A DNA stretch of 8,623 nucleotides from Arthrobacter sp. GTDB taxonomy: Bacteria > Actinomycetota > Actinomycetes > Actinomycetales > Micrococcaceae. The notes beneath the pieces were generated by a model. It saw nothing but the letters and a program-made list of their open reading frames with translations, had not been told where the DNA came from and did not search any database. Shown piece after piece: positions 1 to 6,665 of the stretch. The stretch lies in NCBI GenBank assembly GCA_025464545.1, contig JAODMA010000096.1, forward strand, positions 1 to 8,623. The letters are read 5' to 3'. Numbering within the stretch: the stretch's first letter is position 1; each line of letters opens with the position of its first letter. The translations under genes were made by a program, and so were the position numbers.

Positions 1-83
1 GCCTGACGCCAGGAGCGGCCGCTTCCCTTAGCACGGGGACACACGCCGCCGGCAGTCCGTGTCCTAACCAGTAAGGTAGTTGA
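1..83 (+). other. metK upstream leader, no complete gene
   Basis: This stretch has stops in all three plus frames (positions 4-6, 29-31 and 72-74), so any upstream gene ends here or just before; in Actinobacteria that neighbour is often coaBC, but too few codons remain to recognise it. A ribosome-binding AAGG at 73-76 lies 7 nt before the metK GTG. A modest hairpin can form between 36-42 and 59-65 (GGACAC against GTGTCC plus one wobble pair). No U-run follows it, so it is not an intrinsic terminator. I see no recognisable SAM riboswitch, although part of any leader could lie outside the window. Confidence 0.45.
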
Positions 84-1319
84 GTGACTTTACCGCTGCA
101 CATTCCTGACTTTCACGGGTCCACGCCCGCTTCGCTCCGGCTGTTCACGTCCGAGTCGGTGACCGAGGGCCACCCCGACAAGATCTGTGACCAGATCAGC
201 GATGCGATCCTCGATGCCCTGCTGGCCAAGGACCCCGAGTCCCGCGTCGCGGTGGAGACCCTGGCCACCACCGGTCTGGTGCATGTGGCCGGTGAGGTCA
301 CCACGGATGCCTACGTCGAGATCCCGCAGATTGTCCGCGAGACCATCCTGGGAATTGGCTACGATTCCTCGGCAAACGGCTTCGACGGCGCCCGCTGCGG
401 AGTGTCCGTGTCCATCGGCCAGCAGTCCAACGACATCGCCGGGGGCGTCTTCAACTCGCTGGAAGCCCGCGAAGGGCGCCAGGAAGATGACTACGATCTC
501 CAGGGCGCCGGGGACCAGGGCCTCATGTTCGGCTACGCCAGCGACGAGACTCCCTCCTACATGCCGGTCCCGATCTGGCTCGCGCACCGCCTCTCCGAAC
601 GCCTCACCGAGGTCCGCAAGAGCGGCGAACTGGCCTACCTCCGCCCGGACGGCAAGACCCAGGTCACAGTCGGCTACGAAGGGGACCGTCCGGTCTCGGT
701 CGAGACGGTCGTCATTTCCAGCCAGCACGCCGAAGGCGCCAGCCTCGAACAGCTCCGTGCTGATCTGGCCGCCCACGTGGTCGACCCGGTGCTGGCGATG
801 TCCAACCTGGACATCTCGCGGGCACGCAACATCCTGAACCCGGCCGGCGCCTTCGTCATCGGCGGCCCCGTCGGCGACGCTGGCCTCACCGGCCGTAAAA
901 TCATCGTCGACACGTACGGCGGCATGGCCCGCCACGGCGGCGGTGCCTTTTCCGGCAAGGATCCCTCCAAGGTGGACCGCTCGGCCGCGTACGCAATGCG
1001 CTGGGTCGCCAAGAACGTGGTCGCTGCCGGGCTTGCCAAGCGCGCTGAAATCCAGATCGCCTACGCGATCGGCCAGGCCCGCCCGGTGGGCACCTACGTG
1101 GAGACCTTCGGGACGGAAACCGTTGACCCCGCAAGGATCAGCGCCGCGATCGCCGAAATCTTCGACCTGCGTCCCCGCGCCATCATCGACGCCCTGGACC
1201 TGAAGCGGCCCATCTACGCCAAGACCGCCGCGCACGGCCACTTCGGCCGGGAGGATCCCGACTTCACCTGGGAGCGGCTCGACCGGGTCGACGAGCTGAA
1301 GGCATTCTTCAACGCCTGA
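84..1319 (+). CDS. metK: S-adenosylmethionine synthetase (methionine adenosyltransferase)
   Basis: Cytoplasmic enzyme that makes S-adenosylmethionine from methionine and ATP, releasing phosphate and pyrophosphate; it supplies the cell's main methyl donor. The 411-residue protein has the family's usual length. Visible motifs are GHPDK at residues 29-33 (ATP/methionine site), the first signature GAGDQG at 141-146, and the glycine-rich second signature at 285-300 ([16 protein letters not shown]), which carries the phosphate- and metal-binding lysine and aspartate residues. The sequence stays alignable to the C-terminal FGRED/FTWE region, so the gene looks complete. The GTG start at 84 is preceded by AAGG at 73-76 and gives an N-terminus of normal length before the [14 protein letters not shown] block. 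A strong terminator follows at 1345-1385. Next to priA, as in other Actinobacteria. A family as conserved as this leaves little doubt. Confidence 0.98.
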   Translation: MTLPLHIPDFHGSTPASLRLFTSESVTEGHPDKICDQISDAILDALLAKDPESRVAVETLATTGLVHVAGEVTTDAYVEIPQIVRETILGIGYDSSANGFDGARCGVSVSIGQQSNDIAGGVFNSLEAREGRQEDDYDLQGAGDQGLMFGYASDETPSYMPVPIWLAHRLSERLTEVRKSGELAYLRPDGKTQVTVGYEGDRPVSVETVVISSQHAEGASLEQLRADLAAHVVDPVLAMSNLDISRARNILNPAGAFVIGGPVGDAGLTGRKIIVDTYGGMARHGGGAFSGKDPSKVDRSAAYAMRWVAKNVVAAGLAKRAEIQIAYAIGQARPVGTYVETFGTETVDPARISAAIAEIFDLRPRAIIDALDLKRPIYAKTAAHGHFGREDPDFTWERLDRVDELKAFFNA

Positions 1320-1344
1320 ATGTCATAGCCGTGTGATGGACTGT

Positions 1345-1385
1345 AGCCAGGCCGCCGCTCCGGCGGCCTGGCTGGTCTTTTTCTC
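1345..1385 (+). terminator. Rho-independent terminator of metK
   Basis: A perfect 13-bp inverted repeat pairs 1345-1357 (AGCCAGGCCGCCG) with 1361-1373 across a 3-nt loop (CTC). It is followed by GGTCTTTTTCTC, giving a U-rich tract at 1376-1383. It sits 25 nt past the metK stop and 102 nt before the priA start, so metK and priA are probably mostly separate transcripts. Confidence 0.9.
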
Positions 1386-1487
1386 GGACTGACGCTGCGC
1401 TGACACCGCCCTGACGCCGGACGGCTGCAGTGTTGGCCCGGAACTGATGCTGAGCGAGTCGGAACGTCTGAACGGAGGTAGCTGCCC
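1386..1487 (+). promoter_or_regulatory. priA upstream region with 11-bp-spaced CTGAC repeats
   Basis: About 100 bp between the metK terminator and priA. It holds three CTGAC pentamers at 1389, 1400 and 1411, exactly 11 bp apart, close to one helical turn. No convincing -35/-10 pair is visible to me. A strong ribosome-binding site GGAGG at 1474-1478 lies 9 nt before the priA ATG at 1488. Because a terminator lies upstream, a priA promoter should be within this interval, but I cannot place it. Confidence 0.35.
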
Positions 1488-3674
1488 ATGGCCCAGGTCC
1501 CTGCCGGCGGGGCGCAGGATCAGCCCTTCCAGCTGTCACTGCTTTCCGGCTTCCCCAGCTCCTCCGCTGCCGCTCCCACCTCAGGTCCGGCCCTCGCCGC
1601 CGAACTGCCGGTGGCGCGGGTCCTGATCGAATCCTCCCTCCCGCACCTGGACCGGCCCTTCGACTACAGTGTCCCCGCGGACCTCGACGCTGCCGCCAGG
1701 CCGGGGGTGCGCGTGAAGGTCAAATTCAACGGCCAGGAGCTGCCCGGTTACCTCGTGGAACGCGTCGCGGAATCCGACGCGGGCCATGCCCTCGTGCCGT
1801 TGCACAAAGTCGTCTCGCCGGTCCCCGTCCTTACTGCCGCCGTTGTGGAGCTCGCCGGGCGCGTGGCGGCCCGTTACGCCGGAACCCTCAGCGACGTCCT
1901 GCGTGTCGCAGTGCCGCCACGGATGGCGAAACTGGAAAAGGAGTTCGCTCCGGACGGGCACCTGGACCCTGCCCTGTTTGCCGACGACGCCGGGACCGAC
2001 GGCGCTACGGGAGCCGCCATTCCCGCCGGCCTGGAGGCCTCCAGCTGGGCGGCTTACCGCAACGGTCCGGCCTTCCTTCAGCACCTCGCCGCGGGGGAGT
2101 CGCCCCGGGCCGTGCTGGCAGCCCTCCAGGGCTACGGCGCCGGGGGCTGGCCCCGGATGATCGCCGAGGCCGTCGCTGCCGTCCGCCTGTCCGGCCGGGG
2201 CGCCGTCGTGGTGCTGCCCGACTACCGGGACCTGGACCGGGTGGAAGCGGCCCTGCTGGACCTCCTTCCCGCCGGGGACGTCGCCCGGCTCACCGCCGAC
2301 GACGGTCCAACACCGCGCTACCGGAGCTACCTGCGGATCCTCAGCGGCGCCGCCGGGGTCGCCGTCGGCACCCGGTCCGCCGCCTACGCGCCCGTGCACA
2401 ACCTTGGTCTCGTAGTCTGCTGGGACGATGGCGATGACCTGCACATCGAGCAGCGCTCACCGTACGCCCACGCCCGCGAGGTCCTGCTGCTCCGTGCAGG
2501 CCAGGAGGGGGCAGCCTGCCTGCTTGCAGGTCATACCCGAAGCACCGAAACGCAGCGGCTCGTCGCCTCGGGCTGGGCCTGGCCCGTCGAGGCGGACCGC
2601 AGCGTGGTGCGCCGCACCGTTCCGCGCGTGCAGAACACCGCCGACAGCTTCGAGCTGGAGCGCGACCCCCTGGCCCGGGTCGCCCGGCTGCCCGGCGCAG
2701 CCTGGCGGGCTGCCAAGGAGGGCCTGGAACGTGGGCCCGTCCTCGTCCAGGTGGCCCGCGCCGGCTACGCCCCCTCGCTGGCCTGTGAGAGATGCCGCGA
2801 ACCGGCCCGGTGCACTGCGTGCAGCGGCCCGCTGGCGGTTGCGGGATCCACCGGGAGTTCCGCCGTGCCGCAATGCCGCTGGTGCTCGGCACCGGCCCCA
2901 AACTGGAGCTGCGGCACCTGCAACGGAATCCGGCTCCGGCGGGGCGCCACAGGCGCGCTCCGCACGGCAGAGGAACTTGGCCGCGCGTTTCCCGGCACAC
3001 CAGTGATCACCTCCTCCGGCGACCGGGTGCTGGCCGTCGTCCCGGACGCGAAGGCGCTCGTCGTGGCGACGGTCGGCGCAGAACCCGTCGCTGCCGGCGG
3101 TTACGCTGCCGCCCTGCTGCTCGACGGCGACTCGCTGCTGCGCCGTGAAAACCTCCGGGCCGGGGAAGACGCCGTCCGCCGCTGGTTCAACGCCGCGGCC
3201 CTCGTCCGGCCTGCCGCCGAGCGGGGCCTGGTGGTCATTACCGCGGACGACACCGCCGGTGTGGGTGCCCTGCTGCGCTGGGATCCGGCGGGCTACGCGC
3301 AGCGGGAGCTGGCGCTGCGGCAGGAGCTGCAGCTGCCTCCGGCGGTGCGGATCGCCTCTGTCACCGGCGGCCGGACCGCCGTCGGACACTTCACCTCTGC
3401 TGTGGAGGAGCGGCTGGGCGGGCAGGGGATCGTGCTGCGGACCGCCGGACCGGCACCACTGGTACTCGCGGCCGGGCCCGGCGCCGGGGCAGGAGCCGGG
3501 GGCGCCGGTAAGGCCGCAGCCCGGGCTGGTGAAGACGTCCGCACCCTGCTGTTCATCCCATACGCGCAGGCCGGAGAAGCCACCAAGGTGATGCGTGCGG
3601 TCAAGGCCGCGGCGGCCGCAAAACGCAGCGATGACCCGGTCCAGCTGCGCCTGGACGGCGTCGACGTTCTCTAG
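1488..3674 (+). CDS. priA: Probable replication restart protein PriA (primosomal protein N', helicase-dead actinobacterial type)
   Basis: PriA recognises stalled forks and D-loops and loads the replicative helicase; in most bacteria it is also a 3'-5' helicase. This 728-residue protein has a 3'-DNA-binding/winged-helix N-terminus (about residues 42-145, with RPFDYSVP and PGVRVKVKFNGQ) and eight zinc-binding cysteines in four CxxC pairs: C433/C436, C442/C445, C463/C466 and C475/C478. The C-terminal domain is also recognisable (AQRELALRQELQLPP). The Walker A region reads QGYGAGGW (214-221) without the GKT lysine, and the DEEH box position reads WDDGDD (312-317). The later helicase GT-x-M-x-KG motif is absent, so ATPase activity is unlikely. 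This degeneration is known for actinobacterial PriA and is not a local mutation. A Gly/Ala-rich linker lies near 662-680. The ATG is supported by GGAGG 9 nt upstream. The gene ends in the shared CTAG at 3671-3674. Confidence 0.93.
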   Translation: MAQVPAGGAQDQPFQLSLLSGFPSSSAAAPTSGPALAAELPVARVLIESSLPHLDRPFDYSVPADLDAAARPGVRVKVKFNGQELPGYLVERVAESDAGHALVPLHKVVSPVPVLTAAVVELAGRVAARYAGTLSDVLRVAVPPRMAKLEKEFAPDGHLDPALFADDAGTDGATGAAIPAGLEASSWAAYRNGPAFLQHLAAGESPRAVLAALQGYGAGGWPRMIAEAVAAVRLSGRGAVVVLPDYRDLDRVEAALLDLLPAGDVARLTADDGPTPRYRSYLRILSGAAGVAVGTRSAAYAPVHNLGLVVCWDDGDDLHIEQRSPYAHAREVLLLRAGQEGAACLLAGHTRSTETQRLVASGWAWPVEADRSVVRRTVPRVQNTADSFELERDPLARVARLPGAAWRAAKEGLERGPVLVQVARAGYAPSLACERCREPARCTACSGPLAVAGSTGSSAVPQCRWCSAPAPNWSCGTCNGIRLRRGATGALRTAEELGRAFPGTPVITSSGDRVLAVVPDAKALVVATVGAEPVAAGGYAAALLLDGDSLLRRENLRAGEDAVRRWFNAAALVRPAAERGLVVITADDTAGVGALLRWDPAGYAQRELALRQELQLPPAVRIASVTGGRTAVGHFTSAVEERLGGQGIVLRTAGPAPLVLAAGPGAGAGAGGAGKAAARAGEDVRTLLFIPYAQAGEATKVMRAVKAAAAAKRSDDPVQLRLDGVDVL

Positions 3675-4780
3675 CGAGCGTTCCCGGGGAAGCGTTTGCC
3701 AGGAACGGCCCGGCGAAGTGCCACAGCCTCCTCGGCGGCTTCCAGCAGCCTCCGCGCGGACTCGTCCCAGCTGAAGTCTGCCGCGCGTTCCACCGACCGG
3801 CGTGAGCGTTCCTTCCAGAGCCCGGGGTCCTCCAGTTTCCGCACCGCCGCGGCGAATTCGGCTGGGGAATCCGGGTGGACATAGCTGACCGCGTCGCCGC
3901 CGACCTCGCGGAAGATCGGGATGTCGCTGGCGATCACGGGGGTGCCGTGGGACATGGCCTCGACGAGGGGCAGCCCGTAGCCTTCCGCCCGGGAGAGGCT
4001 GATCAGGGCGGTGGTGCGGGCCAGCAGCGCCTCGTACTCAGCGTCCGTTACGCCGTTGTGGAACACGATGCTGGCGCCGGCCGGAGCCAGGGCTTCCAGC
4101 TCCGTGCGGCGTTCCGGCGTGATGCGGCTGAGCAGGTGCAGCGTCAGGTCGGGCAGTTCCGCCATGCCCCGGATCATGGTCTCCACGTTTTTGTAGGGCA
4201 TGAACGATCCCATGTAGAGCAACGTCTTGTCCGCCCCGGTGCCGGGATCGCGGGGACTGAGGCCGGGCTGCGGGGCGTTGCCCACGATCCGCACCGGGCG
4301 CCTGGTGAGCCGGTACTTTGAGATCAGTGCCGCCGTCGTCGAGCTGATGGTGGCGACGACGTCGGCCCGGTTCAGCAGGAGCCGTTGCGGCCAGTAGGCC
4401 TTGTGGTAGAGGCGCCAGAGGATCCGGACCGGCGCCGGGAGGAAGCCGGGCGGGGCGGGGTGCTCGTAGTAGATCAGGTCGTGAAGTGTCAGGACGAGGG
4501 CGTATTTCCGGCCCCAGCTTCCCATCGTCTGCATCGGGCACACGACCACGTCGGCGCCGAGTTTGTTGACCCGGCCGGAGACGAACAGCTCCGCCGGGGA
4601 CAGTGGGCTGCTGATCAGCGTATACGGAACATCCGGCAGCAGGGCCAGTTGCCGGACGTCACTGATCAGCATGGAGACATCCGCGATCCGGGCCGTGGCC
4701 GCGATCAGGCTCGCACCGTAGCGGCTGATCCCGTCATGGTGGTCCAGGCGGGTGAAGCGGGCATCGATGAGGATTTTCAC
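3671..4780 (-). CDS. GT4-like glycosyltransferase (GT-B fold)
   Basis: Retaining glycosyltransferase that likely moves a sugar from a nucleotide-sugar to an unknown acceptor at the cytoplasmic side of the membrane. The 369-residue length fits single-domain-pair GT-B enzymes. The N-terminal lobe begins MKILIDAR with the loop DGISRYG (16-22) and TLHDL (98-102). The C-terminal lobe begins LLYMGSFMPYKN, with K197 as the usual donor-phosphate lysine. The donor-site E-x7-E motif is intact as E266 and E274 in EGYGLPLVE, followed by GTPVIASDIP. No signal peptide or membrane segment is seen. The GTG start at 4780 overlaps the hydrolase stop as GTGA and has AAGGA at 4790-4794, 9 nt upstream, which suggests translational coupling. 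No other polysaccharide gene is in the window, so acceptor and sugar are unknown; the N-terminus resembles mannosyl-/rhamnosyltransferases, which is only a hint. Confidence 0.88.
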   Translation of the reverse strand: MKILIDARFTRLDHHDGISRYGASLIAATARIADVSMLISDVRQLALLPDVPYTLISSPLSPAELFVSGRVNKLGADVVVCPMQTMGSWGRKYALVLTLHDLIYYEHPAPPGFLPAPVRILWRLYHKAYWPQRLLLNRADVVATISSTTAALISKYRLTRRPVRIVGNAPQPGLSPRDPGTGADKTLLYMGSFMPYKNVETMIRGMAELPDLTLHLLSRITPERRTELEALAPAGASIVFHNGVTDAEYEALLARTTALISLSRAEGYGLPLVEAMSHGTPVIASDIPIFREVGGDAVSYVHPDSPAEFAAAVRKLEDPGLWKERSRRSVERAADFSWDESARRLLEAAEEAVALRRAVPGKRFPGNAR

Positions 4781-5703
4781 GCGGTGTGGTCCTTCAGGAA
4801 GCGGCGGATGAAGCCCGCTGCGGGCTCCGGAGTTTCGTAGTGGATGAGGTGCCCGACGCCGGGGATGACGTCCAGGTGGCCGTCCGGCAGCAGGGCGAGG
4901 AGTTTGTGCTGGTCCGCGAGGGCGGCGATTTCATCTTGTTCGCCGGCGATGAGGAGGACCGGCAGGGTGAGCCTGCTGGCCACCTCGGAGACGTTGTTGC
5001 CCACGGAGGCCTTGAAGGCTTCAAGCAGGCTGTCGCGGTCGGCGAAGGCGGAGAAATAGGCGCTGTGTTGGGCGTGCACGAAACGCCGTAGTGCCTTGTC
5101 CGGGGTCTTGGCCATTGCCTCGCTCATCACGCGGACAATCAGCTGGCTGCGCAGCAGGGCTTGCCCGAGCCGGCGGGGGAGCCGGGCAGCGGCCTGGTAG
5201 TAGAGGATGGCAAGCTTCGTCATCAGTCCCTTGGCACCCTCAAGGGCGGGGGCGGCGATGGGATTGATGAGGATCAGATTGGCGACGGCACCCGGGTTGC
5301 CCGCCACGAAATGGCTCGCGACGATCGACCCGAACGAGTGGCCGAGCAGCACCGTCCCGGGGCCCAGGTCCAGGGCAGCCATGAGTTCGGCGATGAATCG
5401 CCCGTAGCGTTCCACGCTGTGTACGTCTGCCTCAAACGCCGCGGAGCTTCCGAAGCCCGGGAGGTCGGGCATGATCAGGCGCATGTCGGGAAGCTGGTCC
5501 GCCACCCGGAGCAGGCCGTGGTGGTCACCGCGGAAGCCATGGACCACCAGGATCGTCCGGGTATCGGAGGTGACCCGGAGAGGTTCGTAGCTCCAGTACG
5601 CTACGCGCGCGCCGCCCAGGACCACCTCGGCGGCTGCGGTGCGGCCCTCAAGGTCGCTGCTGAACAGGGGCGTAAGAGAGGACTTGGTGTCCACGGTGTC
5701 CAT
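4777..5703 (-). CDS. Alpha/beta-fold hydrolase
   Basis: A 308-residue cytoplasmic serine hydrolase of unknown substrate. The catalytic triad is readable: nucleophile elbow GHSFGS with S123, acid D257 in AGEQDE, and H285 in GVGHLIHYE. The oxyanion-hole HGF lies at 55-57, and PDLPGFGSS (79-87) is typical of the strand/loop before the elbow. A helical cap region lies about residues 158-235. The frame is open upstream to 5913, but that extension runs antiparallel to no evidence and through the reductase gene. I chose the ATG at 5703 because AGGA (5712-5715) lies 8 nt before it; that AGGA overlaps the reductase TAG stop. A second ATG at 5724 would add seven residues with no better site. The downstream glycosyltransferase overlaps by 4 bp. 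Cap and motif are consistent with esterase, haloalkane/epoxide hydrolase-like or C-C hydrolase families; I cannot choose. Confidence 0.9.
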   Translation of the reverse strand: MDTVDTKSSLTPLFSSDLEGRTAAAEVVLGGARVAYWSYEPLRVTSDTRTILVVHGFRGDHHGLLRVADQLPDMRLIMPDLPGFGSSAAFEADVHSVERYGRFIAELMAALDLGPGTVLLGHSFGSIVASHFVAGNPGAVANLILINPIAAPALEGAKGLMTKLAILYYQAAARLPRRLGQALLRSQLIVRVMSEAMAKTPDKALRRFVHAQHSAYFSAFADRDSLLEAFKASVGNNVSEVASRLTLPVLLIAGEQDEIAALADQHKLLALLPDGHLDVIPGVGHLIHYETPEPAAGFIRRFLKDHTA

Positions 5704-5711
5704 TCGGTTGG

Positions 5712-5715
5712 TCCT
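5712..5715 (-). promoter_or_regulatory. Ribosome-binding site fixing the hydrolase start
   Basis: On the minus strand the reductase stop TAG (5716-5714) merges with AGGA, so termination of the reductase and ribosome binding for the hydrolase share bases. The 8-nt spacing to the ATG at 5703 is good and argues against the longer upstream reading frame. Confidence 0.6.
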
Positions 5716-6607
5716 AGTTGACATTGTCAGGGTGCGAGCCGGTGCGGAAACCGCGGTCCAGCGCCGCGATATCGGCAAGATCCGTGGCGGAAAGTTCGAA
5801 GTCGAACACCGCCCGGTTTTCCCGGATCCGGTCCGAAGAGCTGGCCTTGGGGATCGTGATATTGTCCAGCTGCAGCTGCCAGCGGAGGATGATCTGGGCC
5901 GGCGTGCGCTCATGTTCGGCGGCCAGCGCCAGAATCACCGGGTCGCGGAGCACCTGTCCCCGGCCCAGCGGGCTCCACGCCTCCGTGCGGATGCCGAGTG
6001 CGTCGTGTTTGTTCCGCAGCTCAGCCTGCTGCAGCCAGGGGTGCAGCTCAATCTGGTTGACGGCCGGGACCACTTCGGCGGTGTCCATCAGCCGGTCCAG
6101 ATGGTCGGGCTGGAAGTTCGACACCCCGATCGCGCGGACCTTGCCCTCGTGGTAAAGCGTTTCCATGGCCCGGTAGCTCTCCGCGAACAGCCCCCTTCCG
6201 GGGCAGGGCCAATGGATGAGGTACAGGTCGATGTACTCCAGTCCGAGGTTGGCCATGGATGTATGGAATGCCCGCATCGTCGCGTCGTATCCGTGATCGT
6301 CGTTCCAGACCTTGGTGGTGACGAAGAGATCCGCGCGGGACAGGGCGGAGGACAGTTCCCCGGACCCGCCACCGGCTCCCTCGAACCCGGCGAGGCCGCC
6401 GATGGCCTTGCCGACTCCGCTTTCGTTGCCGTACATGGCTGCCGTATCAAAGTGCCGGTAGCCGGCTTCCAGTGCCATGGTCACCAGCCCGGTGGCCTCC
6501 TCGGGTGGGACTTTGTACAGCCCGAAACCCAGCCGCTCAATCAGCACGCCGTTGTTCAGGGTCGTCCGAGGCGAGATTCTCATAGCAACGACTCTACCCA
6601 TTGCCAC
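5714..6607 (-). CDS. Aldo/keto reductase (2,5-diketo-D-gluconate reductase-like, AKR5-type)
   Basis: NADPH-dependent reductase of the (beta/alpha)8-barrel superfamily, reducing aldehydes or ketones to alcohols in the cytoplasm. In the 297-residue protein the catalytic tetrad is intact: D54 and Y59 (FDTAAMYGNE), K99 (VTTKVWN) and H132 (LIHWP). GVSNF at 161-165, NQIELHP near 184-190, and the cofactor-binding IPKASSSDRIREN (252-264) complete the signature of the DkgA-like group. An unusually long Gly-rich loop (about 70-93) replaces the usual roughly 10-residue linker before K99. Three in-frame starts exist: GTG 6607, ATG 6601 and ATG 6583. I chose GTG 6607 because AGGAG (6615-6619) sits 7 nt before it; ATG 6583 gives the more typical N-terminus MRISP but a weaker site. 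The stop is 10 bp before the hydrolase ATG. The natural substrate is not inferable. Confidence 0.92.
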   Translation of the reverse strand: MAMGRVVAMRISPRTTLNNGVLIERLGFGLYKVPPEEATGLVTMALEAGYRHFDTAAMYGNESGVGKAIGGLAGFEGAGGGSGELSSALSRADLFVTTKVWNDDHGYDATMRAFHTSMANLGLEYIDLYLIHWPCPGRGLFAESYRAMETLYHEGKVRAIGVSNFQPDHLDRLMDTAEVVPAVNQIELHPWLQQAELRNKHDALGIRTEAWSPLGRGQVLRDPVILALAAEHERTPAQIILRWQLQLDNITIPKASSSDRIRENRAVFDFELSATDLADIAALDRGFRTGSHPDNVN

Positions 6608-6665
6608 AGCGGCACTCCTGCGGGCAGGTGGTCGGGGGCTGCCACGGCGCTGCCTGCCGGCCGGC
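6608..6665 (-). other. Short gap between SorC-family regulator and reductase
   Basis: These 58 bp hold the AGGAG ribosome-binding site (6615-6619) for the reductase. I find no hairpin followed by a T-run on the minus strand, so read-through from the regulator gene into the reductase, hydrolase and glycosyltransferase genes is plausible. No clear internal promoter is visible. Confidence 0.45.

Noticed and set aside
1..83. A SAM riboswitch upstream of metK
   Set aside because: Only a short 7-bp hairpin is visible, with no pseudoknot or conserved core that I can recognise, and no terminator follows.
90..1241. A 383-codon open frame on the minus strand opposite metK
   Set aside because: It mirrors the metK codon pattern in GC-rich DNA, has no recognisable domain, and metK is one of the most conserved bacterial genes. 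It is a shadow frame.
1581..3389. Long minus-strand open frames opposite priA
   Set aside because: They show low-complexity Gly/Arg/Pro-rich translations, no domains and no ribosome-binding sites; high third-position GC explains them.
3600..3760. A bidirectional terminator at the priA/glycosyltransferase junction
   Set aside because: No inverted repeat with a flanking T- or A-run is found around the shared CTAG on either strand.
5704..5913. N-terminal extension of the hydrolase to 5913
   Set aside because: It would overlap about 200 bp of the reductase gene, its translation is Arg/Ser/Pro-rich without hydrolase features, and ATG 5703 has its own AGGA site.
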